Notes under the pieces: generated by a model
Told to the model about the DNA's origin: nothing
Databases searched by the model: none
Seen by the model: the letters and a program-made list of their open reading frames with translations, nothing else
Program-made: the position numbers and the translations under genes
Origin: Paludibacteraceae bacterium
GTDB taxonomy: Bacteria > Bacteroidota > Bacteroidia > Bacteroidales > Paludibacteraceae
DNA: 7,545 nt
NCBI GenBank assembly: GCA_017550055.1
Contig: JAFYMM010000171.1
Location: forward strand, 1-7,545
Direction: 5' to 3'
Shown here: positions 1-6,475 of the stretch, piece after piece
Layout of the letters: every line of letters begins with the position of its first letter
Position numbering within the stretch: position 1 is the first letter of the stretch

Positions 1-10
1 GTTTATTTTT

Positions 11-132
11 TAGACAGAATGACACAAGGATAAACTATCCTTATAGCATACGCCTCGCTATGCCTAAAGGCATATCTTGGCAAAGGAATGACATATTTTG
101 CGCTTCGCGTACTGTTTGGATTTGTACTTTAG
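11..132. repeat. Hairpin-containing intergenic repeat, copy 1
   Basis: This is the first of two tandem copies of a unit of about 120 bp, lying just downstream of the probable glsB gene. Bases 11-113 match 143-245 with 5 differences, and 41-113 match 173-245 with only one (g100 versus a232). It contains a perfect stem at 26-32/36-42 (aaggata, 3-nt loop, tatcctt) and another at 59-65/68-74 (tatgcct, 2-nt loop, aggcata). An 8-mer, gaatgaca, occurs twice inside the unit (17-24 and 86-93). No terminal inverted repeats or coding potential are evident, so it resembles a REP-like or degenerate non-autonomous element, not an insertion sequence. Short reading frames through it are repeat-derived and I do not call them genes. 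Confidence 0.85.
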
Positions 133-142
133 TTAATTTTTT

Positions 143-257
143 TAGACATAATGACACAAGGACAGATTATCCTTATAGCATACGCCTCGCTATGCCTAAA
201 GGCATATCTTGGCAAAGGAATGACATATTTTACGCTTCGCGTACTTTTGTACTTTAG
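143..257. repeat. Hairpin-containing intergenic repeat, copy 2
   Basis: This second tandem copy is offset 132 bp from copy 1 and ends about 5 bp before the stop codon of probable glsB. It lacks 7 bp present in copy 1 (114-120) but shares the end tttgtactttag (246-257 against 121-132). The stem at 191-197/200-206 is kept exactly. The stem at 158-164/168-174 has lost one pair (c163 opposite a169). The near-identical core indicates a recent duplication or ongoing homogenisation. Because it directly follows the gene, its hairpins could protect or end the glsB mRNA, but there is no U-tract to make it a standard terminator. Confidence 0.85.
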
Positions 258-261
258 GTTG

Positions 262-1197
262 TTATTTTTGGTCGAAATATGATTCGATGTAGCGTTTGTA
301 TTTTGGTTCGTAGATGTCAGCCACGGTGATGAGCATAGCTGTGTCGTAGCAATCGCCGAAGTCGGGGTCGAACGTAGTGCCGAATGTTTTCATTGAGCTT
401 GAGAGTTCGATGTATGAGTGGATGAGTGGCGGAATGGTGTCGTTCATCGACTTAACGAAGTTGTTGAGGATTTTGTAGTTGTCTTTGGCAGTTTCGCCAC
501 AGAACATGGCGTCGAATTCGGCACGTTCTTCGTCGGTGCAGGTCTCAGCATTTTTAGACACGAGCATTTTTTCGCGGTCGCCAAAGAATTTTTCGAGGTA
601 GTAAATCATAGCTTTACGGCTCTTGTCAGGGCTTGTGCTATAGATGGTTACTTTGCCAGCGAGATATTTGATAGAAGGGTCGGTTGCCACAAGACCGCCG
701 ATGCCATCCCAGAGATTGTCAAGAGCAAAGAGGCTTTTGCGACCCATTTCGGCACTTTGATATTTAGGTTGCACGAAGGCACGCGCCATTTCGAGGCAGT
801 AAGGGAAATATTCTTTCAAGAATTTTTCAGAGAAGTCGAAAAGGTGCTCTGTGTTTACGTATGGTTGACCATTTTCGAGGAACGAGGCTTGAGCCCAACG
901 AGTGAAACGATAGCCACCAATGATTTCTTCCAACTCAGGATTCCATACGATGAGTTGATAGCATGCTTTGTCTTCGAGGTCGAAGTGGTCGAGGTCGCAC
1001 TCTTTGCCAGAGCCACCACCTACGGCACGGAACGATACTTCGCGGAGACGACCGATTTCGCGCAACACGTTAGGCGAATTTTCGGCATTGACTACATATA
1101 TTTCGTTGTCGGCTTTGTTTGTTTTTCTAAGGAATGTTTTTTCGTTGAGTTCTTGTTTGAGCAACTCTTTTGCGATAGGTTCAATAATTGGAATCAT
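262..1197 (-). CDS. glsB: GNAT-like N-acyltransferase, probable glycine N-acyltransferase GlsB
   Basis: This 311-residue protein resembles the OlsB/GlsB branch of the GNAT superfamily. In Bacteroides, GlsB moves a 3-hydroxyacyl chain, presumably from acyl-ACP, to the amino group of glycine, giving N-acyl glycine (commendamide), the first step to glycine lipids. Support comes from the central region (about residues 45-200): an R-E-V-S-F-R stretch near 52-57, EIIGGYRFTRW at 91-101, and EMARAFVQPKYQ at 136-147, which fits the E-x-[AS]-R-x-x-V-x-P-x-Y signature of OlsB-like enzymes. The C-terminal part (about 215-311) is an extra segment I cannot assign further. There is no signal peptide or membrane helix, so a cytoplasmic or membrane-peripheral enzyme is expected. 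The ATG at 1197 is the first in frame after an AT-rich leader with no clear Shine-Dalgarno. The preceding gene is probable glsA, the partner for the second acylation. Family assignment is firm; glycine as acceptor (versus ornithine or another amino acid) is inferred from similarity to Bacteroidales and gene pairing. Confidence 0.85.
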   Translation of the reverse strand: MIPIIEPIAKELLKQELNEKTFLRKTNKADNEIYVVNAENSPNVLREIGRLREVSFRAVGGGSGKECDLDHFDLEDKACYQLIVWNPELEEIIGGYRFTRWAQASFLENGQPYVNTEHLFDFSEKFLKEYFPYCLEMARAFVQPKYQSAEMGRKSLFALDNLWDGIGGLVATDPSIKYLAGKVTIYSTSPDKSRKAMIYYLEKFFGDREKMLVSKNAETCTDEERAEFDAMFCGETAKDNYKILNNFVKSMNDTIPPLIHSYIELSSSMKTFGTTFDPDFGDCYDTAMLITVADIYEPKYKRYIESYFDQK

Positions 1198-1202
1198 ATT
1201 GT

Positions 1203-1257
1203 TAGTTATTAGTGTTTAGTTATTAGTTATTAGTGAATAGTTATTAGTGTTTAGTTA
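1203..1257. repeat. Degenerate AT-rich tandem repeat in the glsA-glsB spacer
   Basis: The spacer just upstream of the probable glsB start is built from variations of TAGTTATTAGTG. A 20-base stretch at 1203-1222 recurs exactly at 1238-1257 (offset 35), and a diverged copy sits between them. On the coding (minus) strand it reads as repeated ACTAATAACTA directly before the ATG, giving an unstructured A/T-rich leader. Whether it has a role in translation or is simple-sequence expansion cannot be told from one genome. Confidence 0.75.
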
Positions 1258-1292
1258 AATGCCGAATGGCGTTAATAACTATTCATTCTTAA

Positions 1293-2132
1293 TTAGATGT
1301 TAGGTTCTTGTCCGTTGCCTTCTTGTAGTTTTTCGACTTTTTCTCTTACGTAGTTTGCCCATTGTTGGTCGGTTTTCGACTTGTCGAATGTGCTGTAAGG
1401 GATTGGTTCGCCGAATGTTATGACAAATGTTTTACCTCTTTTCTTGAACAATTCGTCAACGAGCATAAACATGCCGATGTTGAACTTCAAGCCGAGGAAT
1501 TTGCTGAGCGAAGTTAGGCGCATGAAGAGCTTAGAGTTGTAGCCCGACATGTGGACAGGCACCACGTCGCGCTCGTATTTGCGTGATTGAGTGATGAACA
1601 TCTTTTTCCAAGGTTGCTCGGTCACTTTGCCTTTCTCGGTGCGAGCGCATTTGCCAGCAGGATATACAAGCACTTGGTATGGGCTTTCGAACATGCGTGT
1701 GAGGCCCTCGCTGATTTCGCGACTTTGGCGTCCGTTCATGTTGACCGGCACGAAGAATTCGGCAAGCGGATGGAAGTGAGCCAAGATGTTGTTGACAGGC
1801 ACACGGAAGCTTTCGCCATAGAACTTTTTCATCACCGAGCCCATAATCAATGCCTCAGGCCCCCCGATTGGGTGGTTGCTGGCAAAGATACAACGGCGTG
1901 AAGGGTCGAGATTTTCTGCCCCGCGTATTTCGTATTTTATATCGACATACTTGAGTGCTTCATCAAAGAATTCAACGCCTTGTGGGTGTTCTGCATGTTC
2001 GATGCAGTGGTTGATTTCTTCTTGATGTATGCGACGTTTAAGGAAATTGACCAAGAATTTAGGCAATTTCTTCTTAACTTTCGCCTTTAAGATTTCGTCG
2101 ATGTCAATTTTGAATCGTTTGTTTTCTGACAT
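1293..2132 (-). CDS. glsA: PlsC-like O-acyltransferase, probable glycine-lipid synthase GlsA
   Basis: This 279-residue protein of the lysophospholipid acyltransferase (PlsC/LPLAT) superfamily probably esterifies the hydroxyl of N-(3-hydroxyacyl)glycine with a second fatty acid to make the two-chain glycine lipid. Motif I is ASNHPIGG at residues 84-91, with H87 the expected catalytic base; the acid that follows is E93 (H-x5-E) in place of the usual H-x4-D. A VPVNN segment at 111-115 and FFVPVNMNGR at 126-135 fit block II. YPAGK at 157-161 replaces the classic FPEGTR block, and VVPVHMSG at 190-197 fits the last block. Length suits hemolysin-type PlsC proteins. The N-terminal 35 residues are rich in Lys/Arg, suggesting peripheral membrane contact. 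The ATG at 2132 follows an AT-rich leader. The gene lies 95 bp before probable glsB on the same strand. The LPLAT fold is near certain; the substrate rests on the glsB linkage. Confidence 0.83.
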   Translation of the reverse strand: MSENKRFKIDIDEILKAKVKKKLPKFLVNFLKRRIHQEEINHCIEHAEHPQGVEFFDEALKYVDIKYEIRGAENLDPSRRCIFASNHPIGGPEALIMGSVMKKFYGESFRVPVNNILAHFHPLAEFFVPVNMNGRQSREISEGLTRMFESPYQVLVYPAGKCARTEKGKVTEQPWKKMFITQSRKYERDVVPVHMSGYNSKLFMRLTSLSKFLGLKFNIGMFMLVDELFKKRGKTFVITFGEPIPYSTFDKSKTDQQWANYVREKVEKLQEGNGQEPNI

Positions 2133-2159
2133 ATAGTTTAATTAAAAAATGTATTAGAA

Positions 2160-2184
2160 ATACACACTGTGAGTGTGTGTCTGT
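2160..2184. repeat. Palindromic 25-mer, copy A
   Basis: The core is a perfect hairpin: acacact (2162-2168), 3-nt loop gtg, agtgtgt (2172-2178). It matches copy B in 22 of 25 positions and lies about 30 bp upstream of the probable glsA start. It could be a regulator operator or a transcript hairpin; the sequence does not decide between these. Confidence 0.6.
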
Positions 2185-2243
2185 TTTCTTGCTTGAAGGT
2201 TGCTTGAACCTATGGTGAGGGTAAGGTGAATTTTGGGTCAACG

Positions 2244-2268
2244 ATACACAATGAGAGTGTGTGTTTGT
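2244..2268. repeat. Palindromic 25-mer, copy B
   Basis: This copy is 84 bp from copy A and closer to the sufS stop. It differs at three positions (a2251, a2254, t2265); its symmetry is weaker, with acacaat (2246-2252) facing agtgtgt (2256-2262) and one mispair. The preserved GAGTGTGTGT half suggests a shared origin or shared binding function. Confidence 0.55.
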
Positions 2269-2334
2269 GGAGAATGAGATGTGTGAATTTAGGGTCTCAT
2301 GTTTCAATCTTCGTTGTGTATTATGCCTTGTTTT

Positions 2335-3552
2335 TTATCTAAGTATCATCAATACTCGTTCGAGCGATGAGATGAAATAGTCTATCTCTTCGGTTGTGTT
2401 GTAGAAGGCAAATGAGGCGCGAGCTGTGCCAGGTATGCCATAGAAATCGATGAGCGGTTCGGCGCAGTGGTGACCTGTGCGGATGGCAATGCCGAGTTTG
2501 TCGAGCATCATGCCTATGTCGTAAGGATGCACGCCGTCAACAACAAATGAGAGCACACCGCTTTTGGCTTGTGCTTCGCCAATGATGCGCACTCCGTCAA
2601 TCTCTTTTATCTTTTGAGTAGCATAGTGGAGCAAATGGTGCTCGTAGTCGGCTATTGACTGCATACCAATGGCAGAGATATAGTCGAGGGCTGTAGCCAA
2701 TGCGCAACTGCCTACATAGTCGGGCGTGCCGGCTTCGTATTTATAAGGTAGTTTGTTGTAGGTAGTTTTCTCGAATCGCACGGTTTCAATCATCTCGCCA
2801 CCACCCATGAATGGAGGCATAGAGTCGAGTAATTCGCGCTTGCCATATAGCACACCAATGCCGTTAGGAGCATAGACTTTATGACCAGAGAAAGCATAGA
2901 AATCGGCATCCAAATCCACTACGTTCACAGGTATGTGAGCAATGGCTTGAGCTCCGTCGATAAGCACCTTAGCCCCGTGTTTGTGAGCCAAGCGTATGAT
3001 GTCGGCAACGGGATTGACAGTGCCTAATACGTTGCTTACGTGCGCTATAGACACAATCTTGGTGCGTTCGTTGAGCAATGCCTCGAACTCCGACATGAGC
3101 AATTCGCCTTGAGGGCTGATTGGTGCTACACGCAACACAGCGCCAGTGCGTTCGCACGCCATTTGCCAAGGCACGATGTTGGAGTGATGCTCCATTGTGG
3201 AGATGAGTATTTCGTCGCCTTCGTGGCATATTTGGTCGGCAAGAGTGCGAGCAACGAGGTTGACGCTCTCGGTAGTGCCACGAGTGAAGAGAATCTCGTC
3301 TTTTGAATTTGCACCTATGAAGTCTGCCACACGCTGACGCGCTGCCTCGTGTGCCTCAGTGGCAATGCCACTCAAATAGTGCACCCCTCGGTGAATATTA
3401 GAATTCTCGAGGGTGTATGCGTGCATTATTCTATCAAGCACAGCTTGAGGCTTTTGAGTAGTGGCACCGTTGTCGAAATAGACCAATGGTTTGCCATGCA
3501 CCTCGCGCGCAAGTATGGGAAAATCTTTTCTTATACTTTCAATGTCGAGCAT
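2335..3552 (-). CDS. sufS: SufS-type cysteine desulfurase
   Basis: This PLP-dependent group II cysteine desulfurase converts L-cysteine to L-alanine and holds the released sulfur as a persulfide for Fe-S cluster assembly on the SufBCD scaffold. It has 405 residues, the usual family length. The PLP lysine is K225 in FSGHK (221-225), with H224 beside it; H122 in MEHHSN would stack on the PLP ring and D199 in LIDGAQ binds its nitrogen. The catalytic cysteine is C363 in RTGHHCAEP (358-366), the SufS-type context, different from the longer flexible loop of IscS/NifS. The protein is cytosolic. Its ATG at 3552 lies 8 nt after the permease stop, so the two are very probably on one mRNA and may be translationally coupled. 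No SufE or SufU sulfur acceptor is encoded in the window. The gene appears intact. Confidence 0.96.
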   Translation of the reverse strand: MLDIESIRKDFPILAREVHGKPLVYFDNGATTQKPQAVLDRIMHAYTLENSNIHRGVHYLSGIATEAHEAARQRVADFIGANSKDEILFTRGTTESVNLVARTLADQICHEGDEILISTMEHHSNIVPWQMACERTGAVLRVAPISPQGELLMSEFEALLNERTKIVSIAHVSNVLGTVNPVADIIRLAHKHGAKVLIDGAQAIAHIPVNVVDLDADFYAFSGHKVYAPNGIGVLYGKRELLDSMPPFMGGGEMIETVRFEKTTYNKLPYKYEAGTPDYVGSCALATALDYISAIGMQSIADYEHHLLHYATQKIKEIDGVRIIGEAQAKSGVLSFVVDGVHPYDIGMMLDKLGIAIRTGHHCAEPLIDFYGIPGTARASFAFYNTTEEIDYFISSLERVLMILR

Positions 3553-3560
3553 ATAAATAG

Positions 3561-4991
3561 TTAGTCTTTAACTTCTTCTATCTTGTTTTCGTCAGATGTC
3601 TTTTTGTATTTTTTGTGGATTATAGCATAGAATGCAACACCTATCGCAATCCAAACGAGTAGAATCACACGGCTTTGGAATGACAAATAGCCTGGCATGC
3701 CTGGTATAATCAATAGCGACAAGAAGAACAATGAAATGATGCAACCAACAAAGCCAATCCACGCTTGGAGTTTGTGGTTGTGGCGGATAGCCCAAATAGC
3801 AGCCGATGCAGTAGTGTAGCCAAACACGATAGCAGCACCAACCGATGTCATATCGACAATCCAGTTCAACACCTCACGACCAAACCATGGAGCGAACAAG
3901 CTGAGCACCATTACGAATAGGATGGCATTGCGAGGAGTGCCATGTTTAACACCCAATTTGCTAAACGCAGAAGGCAATGCGCCATCTTGGGCCATAGCAT
4001 ACATGAGGCGTGATGTAGAGATATAGAATGCGTTCATACCTGAAATAACAGCGCAGAACATTGCAATACCCAAGAAAGTCAAGCCTATAATGCCCAAATT
4101 CATTTTAACGATATAGCCAGTAGCCCAAATTTGGTTGTTGCTTTTTAGATATACAAGCATCTCTTCCCACGACATGCCGTCTTGGAAACCTAATGCAGTG
4201 ATGGTATTTACTGCCACATATAGCAATGCTGCAATAGAGATAGCCAACACCATGATGCGAGTAGATTTTTTGTGGTTAAAGTTGTATTCTTCAGCCGATT
4301 GTGGAATACAGTCGAAGCCGATGAACGCCCATGGAGCCATAGCTACGATGGCAAACACGCCTTTCCACCAGTTTTGACCTTGAGGCAATGCAGGTGCAAG
4401 GTTGCTCCAATCAGGACCTTGTGTGAGAATCAAGAATGTAACCATAAATATACCAGCCACAAGAGTCAATGCAATGGTAGTTTGAGTCCAAGCGGCTTGT
4501 TTGATACCATGTATGTTCACAATCGCCATCAATATGATGAACAACGAAGCCACCATTACCTCGCCAGCATATACGTCCCAACCAGCAACTTGATATAAGT
4601 GGCCGAATTGGATGATGCCAGGGAACAAATAGCGGCTAATCATACCCAAAGCAGTAGCATTGAGAGGAATCAAACTCCAGTAGGCCAATATCATACCCCA
4701 TCCGCAGATGAAGGCATTGGTTTTGCCCATTGTCTTTTTGGTATAAATAAATTCACCACCACTCAGTGGAAATTTGCGTATCAAATATCCATAACTTAAT
4801 GCAATAACTAAAATAAGAGAAGCGCCAATAGCCATACCGACAGCAGTTCCTAATGGACCAGCTTTTGGCAAAAATGCGTTACCTGGGAGCACAAAGCATC
4901 CCCAACCAATAATTGCACCAAGTGCAAGTCCCCATACATCAATCGGACGCATTGCGCGTTTTAATTGACCTTGTTGTTCTTTTTCTTTCAT
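3561..4991 (-). CDS. APC-superfamily amino acid permease inside the suf operon
   Basis: This 476-residue inner-membrane transporter has about 12 predicted helices (roughly 17-40, 46-70, 92-122, 146-162, 168-190, 211-230, 246-268, 298-325, 355-370, 377-402, 410-430, 441-459) and a charged C-terminal tail. Helix 1 carries GAIIGWGCFVLPG (25-37), the G-x-I-G-x-G-x-F-x-x-PG substrate-binding signature of the APC fold. Helix 6 has FIGFDCIPQSAEE (223-235), and SRLMYAMAQDGALP at 327-340 is another family motif. These place it with proton- or sodium-coupled, or exchange-type, amino acid permeases. The substrate is not readable from sequence. It sits between sufD (76 bp upstream) and sufS (8 bp downstream), so supply of cysteine or a related amino acid to SufS is a reasonable guess only. 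The start at 4991 precedes the first helix by a normal 16 residues, with an AT-rich leader. Confidence 0.9.
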   Translation of the reverse strand: MKEKEQQGQLKRAMRPIDVWGLALGAIIGWGCFVLPGNAFLPKAGPLGTAVGMAIGASLILVIALSYGYLIRKFPLSGGEFIYTKKTMGKTNAFICGWGMILAYWSLIPLNATALGMISRYLFPGIIQFGHLYQVAGWDVYAGEVMVASLFIILMAIVNIHGIKQAAWTQTTIALTLVAGIFMVTFLILTQGPDWSNLAPALPQGQNWWKGVFAIVAMAPWAFIGFDCIPQSAEEYNFNHKKSTRIMVLAISIAALLYVAVNTITALGFQDGMSWEEMLVYLKSNNQIWATGYIVKMNLGIIGLTFLGIAMFCAVISGMNAFYISTSRLMYAMAQDGALPSAFSKLGVKHGTPRNAILFVMVLSLFAPWFGREVLNWIVDMTSVGAAIVFGYTTASAAIWAIRHNHKLQAWIGFVGCIISLFFLSLLIIPGMPGYLSFQSRVILLVWIAIGVAFYAIIHKKYKKTSDENKIEEVKD

Positions 4992-5067
4992 AGATTATAA
5001 TTTTAGGTAAATAATGTATTTTCCTTGTTTTTATTTGAGATGAAAGGAATCAATCCTTCATTCCTCA

Positions 5068-6393
5068 CTACTTTCTGCATCCCGCGCACTGCATCTCTTC
5101 GCCATGTAGTCGTTTTTCGATGAGGAGATGCAATCTGTCGCTCAATGCTGGGAGTTCGATATTTTCTAACACCTCTGCTGAGAATGCTTGAAGAAGCAAT
5201 AGTCGAGCCTCTTTGAGTCCGATGCCACGTTGTTGCATATAGAATAGTGCGTTTTGGTCGAGCATACCTGTTGTGGCACCGTGTCCGCATTTCACATCAT
5301 CGGCATAAATTTCGAGTTGAGGGCGACCCAATGCACGAGCTTTTTCCGAGAGGCAGATGTTGCGATTGGTTTGGTGCGACACAGTCTTTTGTGCGCCCGG
5401 GTCCACTACGATACGTCCGCTGAATCCACCTTCAGCCTCGTCGTCGAGGATGTATTTATAGAGCTCTTCGCTTCGGCAGTTGCCTTTGTGGTGGCGTATG
5501 ATGGTGTAGTTGTCGCAGCGTTGTTGCTTGTCGATGAGCAACATACCGCCCAACCATGTCTCTGCGCCTTCGCCATTGAGGTCTATCTCGATATGGTTGC
5601 GTGTGGCTCCATTCATCAATCCGAAGGTGCTGAATTTCACTACGCTATCTCTCTCTTGTGCAACGGCATAACGGCGAAGATTTGCCATTTTTTCGTGTGT
5701 GCTTTCCATCGAGCAGTAGTTCAACCGTGCTCCTTCGCCCACATATATTTCAGTAATTCGCGATGCAAAATACTCCGAATTGTCCATTGCGTGGTCGCAA
5801 TCGATGATTTGTAGTGAAGTGTTTGCCTCTAATATAATAAGGTTGCGATTTACGCCCATCAATGCCTGCCCTGCACGCATCATATTCACGATTTGCAATG
5901 GCATTTGGCACTCAACTCCGCGAGGTATATAAACAAAAAGTCCGTCTTGCACCAACATTGAGTTGAGCATGACGAACGCATCTTTTTTGTCGTTAAGTAT
6001 TGTGTTATAGTGTTTTGCTATCAGGTCGTTGTGGACTTCTGTTGCATGTTTCATCGAACATACAAATGCGCCATTGCCCAAATCAATCTCCTCAGCTCCA
6101 GCCCACACATCATTTATAATAGGTGCAACTACGGCTTTGATGCCTGGCACAGCGCAACGGAACATATCTTCTGCCTTAAGTCCGAATGTCAAGCGGTTGA
6201 TATTTACGCCCCAATCGGTTTTCAACGCATCGAAAAGCGGACAATATAGGTACTCCTCAGTCTTGCGTGTCGGAAAGTCCATAGACTCCAACATGCGTGC
6301 AACATCGTCACGTTCAGCATTGAATATCGATGCCGATTTAGCCGATATCTGTCCGCCAACCTCTTTATATAAATCAATAAATTGTTTAGTCAT
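5068..6393 (-). CDS. sufD: Fe-S cluster assembly scaffold protein SufD
   Basis: SufD partners SufB in the SufB-SufC2-SufD scaffold on which Fe-S clusters are built; it helps iron entry and complex stability. The protein has 441 residues from the ATG at 6393. An in-frame TTG 27 bp upstream is possible, but ATG and the family N-terminus favour 6393. Residues 40-48 (FPTRKTEEY) match the conserved N-terminal FPTRK-x-E motif. The middle is the repetitive beta-helix typical of SufB/SufD, and the C-terminal helical part binds SufC. H371 in KCGHGATTG corresponds to the conserved functional histidine of SufD (H360 in E. coli), with C369 beside it. The protein ends in CAGCRK, a C-x-x-C pair near the terminus. 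It follows sufC after 82 bp and precedes the permease gene. It is cytosolic and appears intact. The histidine context favours SufD over SufB. Confidence 0.95.
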   Translation of the reverse strand: MTKQFIDLYKEVGGQISAKSASIFNAERDDVARMLESMDFPTRKTEEYLYCPLFDALKTDWGVNINRLTFGLKAEDMFRCAVPGIKAVVAPIINDVWAGAEEIDLGNGAFVCSMKHATEVHNDLIAKHYNTILNDKKDAFVMLNSMLVQDGLFVYIPRGVECQMPLQIVNMMRAGQALMGVNRNLIILEANTSLQIIDCDHAMDNSEYFASRITEIYVGEGARLNYCSMESTHEKMANLRRYAVAQERDSVVKFSTFGLMNGATRNHIEIDLNGEGAETWLGGMLLIDKQQRCDNYTIIRHHKGNCRSEELYKYILDDEAEGGFSGRIVVDPGAQKTVSHQTNRNICLSEKARALGRPQLEIYADDVKCGHGATTGMLDQNALFYMQQRGIGLKEARLLLLQAFSAEVLENIELPALSDRLHLLIEKRLHGEEMQCAGCRK

Positions 6394-6417
6394 ATTATAA
6401 TATTGTGTTGTTTTTAA

Positions 6418-6425
6418 CAAATGTA
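6418..6425 (-). promoter_or_regulatory. Possible Bacteroidetes -7 promoter box before sufD
   Basis: On the minus strand this reads TACATTTG, an exact match to the Bacteroidetes sigma-ABfr -7 consensus TAnnTTTG, 24 bp upstream of the sufD ATG. No TTTG lies at the expected -33 spacing, and an 8-mer is easily met by chance in AT-rich DNA. It could give internal transcription of sufD and downstream genes, but the evidence is weak. Confidence 0.2.
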
Positions 6426-6475
6426 CAAATGCTACTCCTTACTCCCTATTTTTGTACTTATGTTAAAAATAAAAA

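Larger units (their letters stand above)
2133..2334. other. Intergenic spacer between sufS and glsA
   Basis: This 202-bp spacer holds no credible gene; the short frame crossing it starts at TTG, encodes low-complexity residues and overlaps the glsA start. It contains two related palindromic 25-mers (2160-2184 and 2244-2268) and a short direct repeat gcttgaa (2191-2197 and 2202-2208). No GC-rich hairpin with a following U-tract was found for ending the suf transcript. The minus-strand octamer TACATTTT (2146-2153) resembles the Bacteroidetes -7 box TAnnTTTG but no TTTG lies at the matching -33 distance, so a glsA promoter is likely somewhere here but is not pinpointed. Confidence 0.5.

Noticed and set aside
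60..257. 65-residue plus-strand frame with a repeated MPKGISWQRNDIF segment
   Set aside because: The peptide repetition is only the translation of the tandem DNA repeat; the frame spans both copies, opposes glsB and has no coding features.
11..257. CRISPR array or transposon end
   Set aside because: There are only two long copies with no regular short repeats and spacers, no cas genes, no terminal inverted repeats and no transposase.
418..1212. 264-residue plus-strand frame opposite probable glsB
   Set aside because: It is antisense to a well-supported GNAT-like gene; the composition (rich in Phe, Glu and Val) is typical of a reverse-complement shadow and no domain is visible.
1258..1273. 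Stem aatgcc-gaat-ggcgtt between glsA and glsB, considered as a terminator
   Set aside because: On the minus-strand transcript one pair becomes a C-A mismatch, leaving a weak stem without a U-tract.
2104..2307. 67-residue minus-strand frame with a doubled THS-CV motif
   Set aside because: It begins at TTG, overlaps the glsA start, and the motif doubling comes from the palindromic 25-mer repeats in the DNA.
5044..5058. Hairpin aagga-n5-tcctt after the sufD stop, considered as a terminator
   Set aside because: Only 5 bp, low stability, and no U-tract follows on the minus strand; the permease and sufS are likely to be read through.
5254..5814. 186-residue plus-strand frame opposite sufD
   Set aside because: It is antisense to conserved SufD sequence, including the functional histidine region, and its product has no recognisable features.
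6394..6420. N-terminal extension of SufD from the TTG at 6420
   Set aside because: The ATG at 6393 gives the expected N-terminus and the extension would overlap the weak candidate promoter box; TTG starts are uncommon.
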